Positions 12,137 to 21,957 of a stretch of DNA of 64,000 nucleotides are shown one piece after another; position 1 is the first letter of the stretch, and each line of letters starts with the position of its first letter. The stretch is taken from assembly GCA_006538405.1 (NCBI GenBank), contig BJKQ01000002.1, forward strand, positions 248,001-312,000, written 5' to 3'. A program made the position numbers and the translations under genes. The stretch is from Hansfordia pulvinata (Eukaryota > Ascomycota > Sordariomycetes > Xylariales). The notes under the pieces were generated by a model that saw nothing but the letters and a program-made list of their open reading frames with translations, searched no databases and had not been told where the DNA came from.

Positions 12137-12818
12137 TCTGTACGAGTAGAACGAATGTCCACACCCAATCCTGCTGCCCTGTTCCCTCTGCTCTCTGCTG
12201 GCCGCCCAGGCACCGGCACGTACTCAGGCACCAGGCACACAGACATGGGCACGGGCTTCCGTCCTCACACCCGTGGCCCACACCCTGGGCTCTGCATAGC
12301 CAGTGCCGAGATCATATTTAGGCGTGTGTCTACGAGTCTGGGTCCGATCCATACACTGAGTACAGTACGGGACGGACATGTGTGGGTGGCCTGGCTGGCA
12401 TGTAGACAAGACGCCATATAAGCCCCGCGTCGCCCTCCCTCCGTGTGTTCCTACAAGAGCCTCTCTGCCCTTCGCCTTCGCGCGTGTCGTTCTGTTGATC
12501 TGGGATCCCTCTTGTTGTTTGTCTTCTATTCACTCTTTCATCACCACTACTGCCACCAGCCGAGTCTGTCCAGTCTTTCGCCCACTCTCACTCTCACTCC
12601 CACCACTCACCTTCTTTCAACGTTTTACACTCCTTCCCACCTTCTCTCTCACCCACAGATACCTGTTCAACCATCGCCACTACAATTCTCAGGTGCTCTG
12701 GTATCATCTCAGCTAGGCCTTGTGCCCTTGAAAGACCAGCCTCCTCACAACTACCTTCTTCACCTGGTCTTAATAATATCTGTCTGGCTTCATCGCTGGC
12801 ACAGCTCTTCCTTTCACC

Positions 12819-14365
12819 ATGAAGTTCACGGCCGCTGCTGCAGCTGTCGGCTCTTTAGCCTCCTTGGCCCTGGGAGCCAAGCAGGATTCGACTTTCGCCG
12901 TCTTGCGCTTCAACGGCCAGGAGTATTTGACTGAGGGCATGGTCGACCCTATTGTCGACCCTGGCAAGGAGTCGTCTCATTACCACTTGATCAACGGAGG
13001 AAACAAGTTCGGCAAAACCGTGAAGGGCAACCAGCTCCTCGACTCGACATGCACAACGGCCAAGATCAAGGATGACCTCAGCAACTACTGGGTCCCAGCT
13101 CTCTTCTTCCAGGACCCCAACAACCCGTCCAACTTCACCAAGGTTCCGACCATGTACATGAATGTGTACTACTTGTAAGTCCTCGCAATTCAAACGATGC
13201 CTACGATCGCAGTGCTAACGCAACAGACAGCTTCGAACCAACCAACGATGACTTGGTTCCTTTCCCCCCGGACTGAAGATGATTTCCGGCGACACCTTCA
13301 CTCGCTCCCCTCCAAGGGCGGCGGTGCTCACAATGTAGACCCGACCAAGGGGCCCATCCAGCCAGTCCAGTGGACGTGCCCACGCACAAGCTACGATCCC
13401 CCTTCTTACCCCGCCAACTCCGACGGCTCGACGGCCGGTATTCAAGACCCTGGCAACCAGGGCGCCGGCGCGGGTTTCCCTCTCTACGACTGCGACGGCC
13501 AGTACTCGCCTCTCCGTGGCGATATCCACTTCCCTTCGTGCTACGACCCGTCCAAGGGCCTCGACAACTTCAAGGAAAACATGGCCTGGCCCATACCCGG
13601 ATCCGATGGCAAGCTCGACTGCCCCAAGGGTATGATCCACGTGCCCCACCTCTTCTTTGAGGTCTACTACCGCACCCACGACTTCAAGGACGCTTGGACG
13701 CCCGATGGCAAGAACCAGCCTTTCGTCCTGTCGAACGGCGACTGCACCGGATACAGTTACCACGGCGACTTCATCGCTGGTTGGCGCGAGGAGACCCTGC
13801 GCACCATCATCAACACTTGCAACGCCGGAACCCTTGGCATGGACACGTGCCCTGACATTCCCGGCGGCACGACCGACCCTAACGTCCAGTGCAAGATCCC
13901 TCTCCTGCCCCCGCGGGAACCCTCATGGGCAATGCCGTTGGCAAGTGCGTCGACGCGCTGCCCGGAGGCAACAAAATCACCGGATGGGGCCGCGGCGGAG
14001 TTACCGGCGGCGAGTACGGCAAACCCAGCGGTGGCGACGACGGCACCGCGTACCCAACCGAAACGCCTGCCCCGAGCACAACCACTGAGTCGCCCCCGGC
14101 CCAAGCCCCAACCGAGTATGCTGGCGGTGCGGACAACGGCGCGGGAACCTACGTCGCCCAGGCACCACCTACGACCACAGCCGCGCCGTCGTACCCCGAA
14201 AAGGGCAACGAGGATGGCGTCTACGTCGAGGTGTCGACCGTCTGGGATATTGTCACCGTCACGGCAACTGAGACCGAGTGGATCGACGACCCGGCGCCCA
14301 CGGCGGCGGCCAAGCGTCGCCGTCACGACCAAGGCCACCTGGCCCGGCACCAGCACCGCCGCTAG
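12819..14365 (+). CDS. secreted DUF1996 protein, three apparent frameshifts
   Basis: Exon 1 12819-13174; intron 13175-13230 with GTAAGT donor, GCTAAC branch site and CAG acceptor; exon 2 13231-14365. A signal peptide (MKFTAAAAAVGSLASLALGA) precedes a DUF1996 domain: MVDPIVDPGK, SSHYHLINGG, NYWVPALFF, DGKLDCPKG, HVPHLFFEVYYRT, GYSYHGDFIAGW. A Thr/Pro-rich linker and a Lys/Arg/His-rich C terminus follow. DUF1996 is a fungal secreted domain of unknown function. The frame must change three times, each time as if one C were missing: C6 at 13264-13269, C4 at 13307-13310 and C3 at 13898-13900. With those, 497 residues read through and every conserved block stays in order. I think these are sequence errors rather than decay, because nothing else is damaged. 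The ATG has a good context (CACCATGA). Confidence 0.82.
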
Positions 14366-16823
14366 GTTTTCTTACATTGTCTCTTCCTCTTCAACTGGGG
14401 CTGCTTGTCCACTTTACAAGCAAATCCCTGGAGGAAACCTAGTGGAAGGACAGCTTTCTTTCTCTTCTCTTGTACATCATTCTACACACTACTGAGGTGT
14501 GAAGGGAAAGCGACGCCGGCTTTGGAGGGTGGTCTTGGTTTTTCATTCGTCTGGGGTGAAGTTCTACGCGGCTGGTCTCTGATACAGAGGACGCTTTTGC
14601 GTGGTAGGGGGGGTCACTTTTCTTCTTTTAAGAACGAAAAAGTCGCTGCTCCTTGATTCTAGGACTCCTCATCATCTACATGAACGGGGGTGATGAGGCA
14701 CTGCTGCTCGGAGGAAGAGGGAATGGGGAGAGAGGGACACAGACGGACAAAGGCGCCACGCAGAGATCTGGTGTCGATTTTCCCTTTGCGCTCATCATGT
14801 ATATGCCGCAATCTTGTCTCGCCCGAGTCCCGGCGCCTGGTCCAGCACGAAAGGAAACATTGATTCTATTTTTCTTTCTTACTGAGATCATCACGAAGTG
14901 TTACGAATTCCATTTTCTCATATTCAGAAATCATCGCATCTATGAGCGCATGTATCTTGCCGTGTCCGACTTCGAGTGAGCAGATTGTGAAAAGCGCCCA
15001 GTCATGGCGCGTCCACCGTCACTGTTCGCTCTTCGGGAGGCAAACGCGACTTGGCAATTCGACTGTGCCCTCTGGCACCAACCACGCCCTGCCCCCCGGC
15101 AGGCCTTTCCTGTCCATGATGTCAATAGCATATCCCCCTTGCCTCCCTTGAGGGGCAGACGCGTTGGAATTCGATGCTCCACATGCAAACGAGGCGCAGC
15201 ATTTCGCGTGAGCTGACTCGACTCACCTCGCAGGAGTATTGGGGCCCTCCATCCCTTTAACGATTCTGCGATCCACCGTCTTCTCCCTGCCTCCCTTTCT
15301 ATTGTCCTACAAGGACGAGCCCACTCGACCCGGCTCGCCAGTCAGGGATGTTGCACTTGCTAGTCCAGCGACTAAAGGCCATCCGAACGGACGAGAACAT
15401 GCCAGGGAGACGCGGGCGCGCCTCGGAGAGTTTCTGGGTGGAATTCCCCTCCCCCCCCTCTCCATCCGCGTCGCCAGCCTCTGAGAGGCCGCGCTCACAT
15501 TCTTTCCGTCTCTCTAACGAAGAGGCTGTTGATAAGCTAAGCTGCCCAGACTGGGAGGCTCAGTTGACCCATACCAGGAAAACGGCGAAGAAACAAGGCA
15601 GGTCATTTTTAACCGCACCCCTCAATCACCACCCACCACCCACCAACACCCGTCCTCCCCATCCTCCCGTGGGCGCAAGGCACGAGCCACTCTATTTTTG
15701 CCCTGCTTTCCCACCTCCCCCGCACCAGCGCAGGAACCCGCTCTTGCCCTGGACCTCTTGCGCGGACTCATCAGCTATCCTATCCTGTTCCCACCCTTTT
15801 CTTTTCGTCGGCCGGCCCTCGCTTTGCGAAACCCTGGGCGGCCTTTTCCCGCCCAATGAGCTGAAGAGCGCGATTCGTGCGCAGTGGTTGGCAGTCCACG
15901 CGCCTTTCTTATCTCACTGGGTCATGTGCTGGATCCCTGCCCTGCCCCTCCCCCCCCCCTCACCGCCACGCGGATCCTTCCAAGTGAATCCTCGATTCGC
16001 ACCTTGCCTCCCATTCCCCGCCCCGCTGGCCGCCCATTAACGCGGTCGCGCAGACTCAGGGTCCCGGGGTCGCGTGGGCGCGCGGGGGATGCCTTTTGTA
16101 AACCTGAAAATCTTTCTTGGCTTCCCTCTCAGGTGTTCATCTGCTGACGCATGGCGCGCGAAGGATCATTCTCCCGTTAGGGGAAGAAAAAGGAAAGGGA
16201 AAGCGTTGCGCTTGGGATTCTAGCAGCCTATCTTAGGGGTTCCGCTTGTAAGCGCTGAGCGAGCTGAGTCGCAACACGTCAGGCAGGTTCCGGTTGAATG
16301 GGCTTTGTTCGGCTTCCTGGCCCGTTGGAGTCGGAAAGTTGAGTGGGCTTCGGTATGAACCGAAGATCCGCCAAAGGCCCAGTCAGGCACAGCGCCATCA
16401 GGTCCCACTGCTTCGTGCTTTGCTGCTTGCTTCCTCCGGACGGGCAACCGCGTCGTCGCCGCGTCGCTAGGTGGGATTGGGTGCAGAAGACAGGATGCGC
16501 AGAACCATCTCGGTGAGCCTCGGGGTGGTGCGCTGCCCGCACAAGGCTTCGTACAACTTCTCTTCTGTGCACTGGTCCTGAGAAAAGGGATCCAGTGATT
16601 AGTCCCTCGATCCCGGCTTCCGTTCGTTTACTGATTTCTGATTCTCTGTCGCCAATGCGGCGGGTGTGGTGACTCGGGGAGGCGGCAAATGAACACTCCG
16701 GGATCATGAGAGCCGAGCTTTGCTGTATTTGGGAGACATCTGCGCGGACTTCAGGCTTTCTTTCCCACCAATAGTTCGCAAGCTGGAATCAAGATTGACA
16801 CGGGCTGTCTAGCTATTGCTCCG
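14366..16823. other. intergenic, no gene seen
   Basis: About 2.5 kb holding the 3' UTR of the DUF1996 gene, and on the right the 3' flank of the minus-strand ankyrin gene. A Pro-rich open frame of 230 codons (15348-16040) sits in C-rich low-complexity DNA and shows no domain. I see no tRNA or repeat here. Confidence 0.55.
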
Positions 16824-19460
16824 TCAGTCTTCGAGCTCCACGACCCTGCTCTCGTCACGATCATCCCTGCAGTGGCCATGGTGTTGAGGGATGATCACCG
16901 ATTGCTCAGATTGACGTGGGGAGCACACGGTACAGGGAACGAATGGTATATAAGTCAGGGCCCTCTCCAACTTCTCTTCCAGAACTTCGGTAGGATCAAG
17001 CGCGCTTCCACCCATCGACATCTGGACGGTGCCCTCGCTCGCCCACAGGCCAGAGGGTTTCTTGTGCCTTCTTCTCCCTTTTCTATCACCGTAGGGCAAT
17101 ACTCTCGGGTCCCAACTTCCATCAAGTCTTTGGTCAATCAACAATTCGAGAATCTTCCCGGTGTGTATCGCGAACGCGATTATGGTGAGACGTATGTGAG
17201 GGCTGCCAAGGCTGTAAACCCTCGCGCCCACGCCGGCATCCAACACCAAAGAGATCCAGCTCTTATCAGCAGCATCCTGGGTTGAGAGTGCGTGTCGGAG
17301 CGCAGCCTCAGGTATGTCCCAAAAAGGCAGGCCAGTGTCTTGTCGGGACAGGCCTCGGCTCATGTCCGATTCAAGCCAATCCAACAAGATATATATTGCT
17401 TCTGCGGCCAGACTTTGTGCTAGAGCCATGCCATCGGCCACGCTGGAATAGGTGGCATCATACAGTGCTCGCGGGGGAGGCTCTTGTATATGCAATCCAA
17501 GCTGTGAAACGCTGGCACAAAGGCTTCTGATGTCGCCGTTGACGCTAGAGTAGCCAGCCGTCATACTCAAGTCGTGTCTTCTGACTAGAAGCATTTGTAC
17601 AATCGATGAGTATCTCGCATTGAAAGGCGACAGCCACCCCTTGCGACCAGCTGTATCAAGGGCCTGACGAACATCCAAAGACTCGAAGTTGCGGACCTTG
17701 CTCAAAACGAATTCGACGATGGATTCATGTCCAGAAAATGCGGCTTGCTGAAGCACGTTGTTAAACGCGTCGTCACTGATCTTCATGTTAGCGGCCTTCT
17801 GTAGAGATTCTGCTATCGTGGCATCCCCCCCCCCCCCCCCCCCCCCCAGAAGTGCTAAGAAAAACGCTGGCACGAGCATTGTTCTCATGGGAACCGGCTT
17901 GAGCATGCCTCTGACCCAGGTGTTAGGTCGTATTACCGTGCTGTCCCAGAGAAGATCGATGATTGAATCATGCCCACCAAAGGCAGCGTGTTCAACAGCC
18001 GAACGCAGCAGCTTCAGAGGCATTTGCCTATCTGCGCACTCGTGCAGGAGCAGTCGCACGACGTTGCCATGCCCGAATCGTGATGCAGCCCCTATGGGAC
18101 TGCCATACTCCTCGTTTTCTGGCTTCACCTGAGCCCCCCAGTCCAGCAACAACTTCACCGCGGTTTCATGCCCCTCTTTCGCAGCGGCATAGAGAGCTGT
18201 CCCAGCTGCTTCCAGCTGACATCTTTTGTCGAGACTTCGAGACCTGCCAAGGCCATTGAGAGAAGTGGTATTGACTTCCGCGCCATGGCTCAGAAGCAGC
18301 TTCATGATTTTGTCGTATCCTCTGGATGAAGCAGCGTTTAGGGCAGTTCCATGGTAGCCGTCATCAGCGTCGATGTTTGCACCGTGATGCAATAGCGTTT
18401 CGACGATGGCGTGGTGGCCTCCAGCCGCAGCCGTTTGGAGAGGAGAGCCTCGTTCTGTGATTTTGACGTTGACATCCGCGCCATGTGCGAGCAGCACATC
18501 AACTATCTGATCGTGCCCATGCCACGAGGCGGCCAGTAGCGGATTGTCAACCAGATCCTGATTGGGAGACTGTGTGCCCAGGAAGACACCAACGAACTCC
18601 CTGGTCTCCATCTGCCATGAGTCCCTTGAGGTTGCGGCCGCACTGAAGCTCTCAAACCTGAAGCATCCGGGCCAGTGTTCGGCCCCCGTCACAGCGGTTT
18701 CCGTTGCTGTAGCATCGACGTCGGCCCCGTGCGTGAGAATGTAACAGACGACTTCTTGGTGCCCTCTCACGCAAGCCACATGAAGGGCACTTCCCGACAA
18801 TTTCTTCGGCTGTACATGAGCGCCGCGTTCGATGAGAATTTGCCCAACGTTCATATGCCCTCCATGAGCAATGGCGTAGAGCGGCGTTTCGAACAGAAGG
18901 GTGCGGGCATAAATATCAGCTCCATACTCAATGAGGATCTGAAGTGTAGCTGCGTGCCCTTGTGACGCTGCCAAGTTAGCAGGATAGGCCCAGTTGTTTG
19001 CGGAAATCCCGTTGGGGTCAAGGCCTTTAACTAAGAGTATTGACACGACTCTCTCAAGACCGTTAAAGCAAGCAACCTGGAGAGTCGTACCAAACTTGCC
19101 GTATTTTCCAAAAGGGTTGGCGCCCTTAAGAAGGATCTTCACGGCGATCTCCTCGTGCCGTTGTATCATGGCTGCCACGAGTGCGTTCCTGAACTCCCCA
19201 GCGGGGGCATTGATGTCGGCCCCTCGCTCCATCAACGCCTCTGCGACTCCTCGATGTCCATGCACCGAGGCAGCCACCAGTGCAGTCCCAAAAAAGCCGC
19301 TTTGGACGTTTGCATCTGCACCATTGCCGACGAGGATCCGCACGATTGACAAATAGCCCCGATACGAAGCTGCTTGAAGAGCGGTGCCGTAGAAACCGCC
19401 TCGCGCGTTGGCTTGGGCACCGTTGCCAAGAAGCATGTGTACAGCGGGCTCCAGTCCCAT
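16824..19460 (-). CDS. ankyrin-repeat C-terminal part of an NLR-like gene
   Basis: An open frame of 878 codons from 19460 down to the stop at 16824. It carries about a dozen ankyrin repeats, recognised from TALQAAS, GADINAPAG, SALHVACVRGH, LLAHGADVNV, GTALNAASSRGY and GTALYAAAKEGHE cores. The second half is more diverged. Ankyrin repeats bind partner proteins; in fungal NLRs they form the C-terminal sensor. The frame continues a few codons upstream (GHQLYGTSLMGLEPAV), so it is most likely the tail of the upstream NACHT/PNP gene rather than its own gene. A 23-base C run (17825-17847) encodes a poly-Gly stretch inside it. The ATG at 19460 is simply the first in frame, and might give a stand-alone product if the upstream part is dead. 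Domain call is firm; independence is doubtful. Confidence 0.75.
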   Translation of the reverse strand: MGLEPAVHMLLGNGAQANARGGFYGTALQAASYRGYLSIVRILVGNGADANVQSGFFGTALVAASVHGHRGVAEALMERGADINAPAGEFRNALVAAMIQRHEEIAVKILLKGANPFGKYGKFGTTLQVACFNGLERVVSILLVKGLDPNGISANNWAYPANLAASQGHAATLQILIEYGADIYARTLLFETPLYAIAHGGHMNVGQILIERGAHVQPKKLSGSALHVACVRGHQEVVCYILTHGADVDATATETAVTGAEHWPGCFRFESFSAAATSRDSWQMETREFVGVFLGTQSPNQDLVDNPLLAASWHGHDQIVDVLLAHGADVNVKITERGSPLQTAAAGGHHAIVETLLHHGANIDADDGYHGTALNAASSRGYDKIMKLLLSHGAEVNTTSLNGLGRSRSLDKRCQLEAAGTALYAAAKEGHETAVKLLLDWGAQVKPENEEYGSPIGAASRFGHGNVVRLLLHECADRQMPLKLLRSAVEHAAFGGHDSIIDLLWDSTVIRPNTWVRGMLKPVPMRTMLVPAFFLALLGGGGGGGDATIAESLQKAANMKISDDAFNNVLQQAAFSGHESIVEFVLSKVRNFESLDVRQALDTAGRKGWLSPFNARYSSIVQMLLVRRHDLSMTAGYSSVNGDIRSLCASVSQLGLHIQEPPPRALYDATYSSVADGMALAQSLAAEAIYILLDWLESDMSRGLSRQDTGLPFWDIPEAALRHALSTQDAADKSWISLVLDAGVGARVYSLGSPHIRLTIIAFAIHTGKILELLIDQRLDGSWDPRVLPYGDRKGRRRHKKPSGLWASEGTVQMSMGGSALDPTEVLEEKLERALTYIPFVPCTVCSPRQSEQSVIIPQHHGHCRDDRDESRVVELED
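17825..17847. repeat. C23 mononucleotide run inside ankyrin coding sequence
   Basis: Twenty-three consecutive C on the plus strand, read as G on the coding strand and translated as about seven Gly after LALL. At the given length the frame is kept. Such a run is prone to slippage and to base-calling error, so the true length is uncertain. Confidence 0.9.
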
Positions 19461-20961
19461 CAGAGATGTCCCGTAGAGCTGGTGGCCCGCATTGGAAGAT
19501 CTTCCATCTGGGCTTTGCAGGCATTAGGTGAAATGGTAAAATCTCGGGGACGAGAAATAATTCCGCAGCTTGTGCATCATGATTCATCCACTTAGAAGGG
19601 GCTGTTGGTGTTCTGGCAAAGTTGAACCAGTACCGGGCTGCAAGCGCGAGATGTATCCACGTCGGGGTCTCGGTTTCCACACCACCATTATCACATGATG
19701 TGCTGGTGACAAGTACGACCAATCCCGAGGCATACTTGACAATATTCTCTGGTTGAAGCACGCGGTTGTCTGGGTCGAAGGAGGGCTCGCTTTTGGGCTG
19801 GACGGTGAGGGCATCGACAGCCTCGTCAAGCCGCAAAGGACGATCTGAGTAGACAAGGAATTGCAGCAGTCGAATCGTGTGATGCATCAGTGTGGGCTCA
19901 AGCCGGTCAATGATGCGATCGTAGGTCTCGTTCAAGCCCACCGGCGGCAAGTTTTGGAGAGAATTATGGATGTCGAGGGCACTGACACCGTGATCCAGCC
20001 CATCCAGCTGACAAGCTACCCATTGAAACCTGCAACCTTTGGTATGTCATTCCGAGGAAACATAACGAGATATTTTGCCTACATTCCCCTGGCCTCTCTC
20101 GTCAACGTGGCCTCGATCTCAGCTCCTAAGTTAGGCTTCCGAGTGCAGATGGTCATCCTTGCGACTCTAGACCGAATGTAGGAAGCGATGTCCGATCTTA
20201 AAAGGTCACTGCGGAGGGTAAGGATCTGTCCTCCGTCAAGCGAAGTGGAGAGGGATGAATGGATATGCACCTCAGCCCGGCTGGTCACTAGTACGTGTGT
20301 GTAAAGAGAATCATCCCGTAGCTCTGTTACCCACGACATCCCGTAGCTCTGTTACCCACGACAGTGTGCTCGTCAATTGTTATCCAGAATTGATCCCGTC
20401 AAGGTCGTCAAGAACGACCCATACTTCTCCAGCCTTCTGGACCATCTGCAACAAAGTGGCTCGCAGTGAATCGACGCTGGGTCGATTTGCCCCTCGTGTG
20501 CAATCATCGCACAGACGATCCAAGATGCTTTGAGTGTCTGCGCATTCGTTGTATAGCTGAGCGGCAATGGATCGCAAGACATCCGCGAATGTTTTATCAC
20601 CATCGAAAGTGAAGTAAAAATAGAGAACGTTCGACGTGGGTCTTTGTAGATCGTGCACAACGGAAGAGCTCAACACTGTTTTGCCGCAGCCTGGGATGCC
20701 TCTCAACCAGAGGAAAGATGACCTGGTCGATTTCCAGTCTCGATACATCTCGCTCTGCAAGAACCATTGCCCAGTGCCGCTGTGCCACTGGTACCGAGCT
20801 TTGTTGTACTTTTCTGATGCATCGGGCGGCGACAGCCATCTCCTGATCCTGTCCAAGTGGGCGTCTGTCTTTCAATCGCTGCACGACGTCATGCATTAGG
20901 TCGTTCGTATTAGTCAATGAGGATGTATCACATGTGACCAGTTGAATCTCATAATTATTAA
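19461..20961 (-). pseudogene. disrupted NACHT ATPase and winged-helix middle part of the NLR-like gene
   Basis: Reading right to left: RIRRWLSPPD, then FLWLRGIPGCGKTVLSS (Walker A, about 20710-20660), VWVVLDDLDG (Walker B, about 20425-20395), HVLVTSRAE (sensor), an intron 20082-20030 (GTAGGC...GCAG, 53 nt), then FQWVACQLD, LNETYDRIIDRL, FLVYSDRPLRLDEAVDAL and ARYWFNFAR. This is the NACHT plus winged-helix core of fungal NLRs. It is not intact: a TAA follows LDGINSG near 20382; a 25-bp tandem duplication (20314-20363) shifts the frame; the segment between the winged helix and ARYW is much shorter than usual; and a further frame change plus TAA separates ARYWFNFAR from the ankyrin frame (about 19520-19560). 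The region joining the PNP part (about 20870-20985) probably holds an intron that I cannot place firmly. Some breaks may be sequence errors, but the duplication and stops suggest a pseudogene or null allele. Confidence 0.62.
20314..20363. repeat. 25-bp perfect tandem duplication
   Basis: Two adjacent identical 25-bp copies, 20314-20338 and 20339-20363. On the minus strand each encodes the LSWVTELRD region just after the NACHT Walker B. One copy restores the expected NLR frame; two copies shift it and create a stop eight codons later. Confidence 0.92.
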
Positions 20962-21957
20962 CTAACCCATGGAAACCTGGCCCCCCATCTTCGATTCTGC
21001 TTGAATTCGAGTTGGAGGAATCAAGCGAAGGAGGTCTTTCGCATACGCCGCGGCGGCCATAGCAGCATATCCCTGCCACCCTTTGGCCTTGTGAGAGTCT
21101 GCATAGTCGCAGATCCCTCGAATTACCAGGCACTTGAAGGTCTCCGTCAACCCGGCAGCTTCCATCTCAAAGCACAGCACTCCCCTGCCTGCCAGGCGGT
21201 CCCGCACGTTGGCGTCCTTCATGAGCTGGTTGGCCGAAGCTATGAGACCATAATGAACCTTTGGATTATCGTCAAACTCGTCTCTTGGATCCCGCGTCAC
21301 GAGGCTCGCTGCATCAAGACCGCAGACTGACGCACAGCTTTGGCCTGGCTCCCCTTGATGAACGAAATCGCTGCGGTAGAGTCGGTCTGTGTCCCTATCG
21401 GGACACGAGAAAGCCCTCTTCAACCGTGGGTGCTTGGATAGGACACAATCGATTGACTCTTCAAGGCAGTTTCCTTTAATGATGTGCTCAGCTTGTAACG
21501 ATTGAACTGCGGACTGTAGCAAGATCGGTGGCGCGTCGTGATGAGCTGTTGTTTGAAGGAGTGCTTGATTCTGCATTGCCACTCCAAAGTCGTATTGAAA
21601 CACGGCGCCCATCTCGTGGCTGACTGCGCTGACAACCACGTCCCCAAGGCGAATGTCGTTCTTCTCAGAAGGGACCCCGCCGCCAATGCCGACCAGAAGT
21701 CCGAATCTCACGTGTTTAAAGGTTCGGAGCATGTCGCTCGCGACATTAGCGGCGCTAACGGTCCCATAGTTGCCCATAGGGAGACATGCTATGGCGACTT
21801 TGTGCTGGCCGATGCGACCAAGTTGGTATAAATTGTTGTCGTTGGGCTCCTGGAGGGCGAGCATGGGATATTCCTCGTCGAGAAAGACACGAGCGGCGAC
21901 CAATTCGGGCTGAATCGCGCATATCCAGCCAATTGTATATTCATTAGGATCCGACAT
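20962..21957 (-). CDS. PNP_UDP (nucleoside phosphorylase-like) N-terminal domain of an NLR-like gene
   Basis: An open frame of 331 codons from the ATG at 21957 to TAG at 20962. The start fits: MSDPNEYTIGWICAIQPELVAA is the usual N terminus of fungal PNP-type NLRs. The domain runs to about residue 315, with GLLVGIGGG, DIRLGDVVVS, HYGLIASANQLMKD, CFEMEAAGL and IRGICDYADSHK, all in the expected order. The fold is that of purine/uridine phosphorylases; in fungal NLRs it sits where the effector domain does, and its biochemical role there is not settled. The NACHT part follows downstream on the same strand, so the natural protein was probably PNP-NACHT-ankyrin. The terminal SKMGGQVSMG likely reads into an intron. 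If the middle part is dead, a PNP-only protein could still be made. Candidate role: allorecognition or response to other organisms (inference). Confidence 0.82.
   Translation of the reverse strand: MSDPNEYTIGWICAIQPELVAARVFLDEEYPMLALQEPNDNNLYQLGRIGQHKVAIACLPMGNYGTVSAANVASDMLRTFKHVRFGLLVGIGGGVPSEKNDIRLGDVVVSAVSHEMGAVFQYDFGVAMQNQALLQTTAHHDAPPILLQSAVQSLQAEHIIKGNCLEESIDCVLSKHPRLKRAFSCPDRDTDRLYRSDFVHQGEPGQSCASVCGLDAASLVTRDPRDEFDDNPKVHYGLIASANQLMKDANVRDRLAGRGVLCFEMEAAGLTETFKCLVIRGICDYADSHKAKGWQGYAAMAAAAYAKDLLRLIPPTRIQAESKMGGQVSMG

Larger units (their letters stand above)
7177..12818. other. long intergenic region, no convincing gene
   Basis: About 5.6 kb with lower GC than the flanking genes and no domain recognised in six frames. 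It holds CAGT repeats at about 8465-8485, a G run near 8530, a 302-codon minus-strand open frame listed separately, TACTCGTA(C) motifs at 9163, 11793 and 12140, a perfect short palindrome at 12118-12136, and GGTACCT/CCTAAGG motifs around 10497 and 10841. The last 400 bases are CT-rich and look like the promoter and leader of the DUF1996 gene. Confidence 0.6.

Noticed and set aside
15348..16040. A 230-codon Pro-rich frame as a gene
   Set aside because: C-rich low-complexity DNA, no domain, no splice or start context, and overlapping open frames in other phases.
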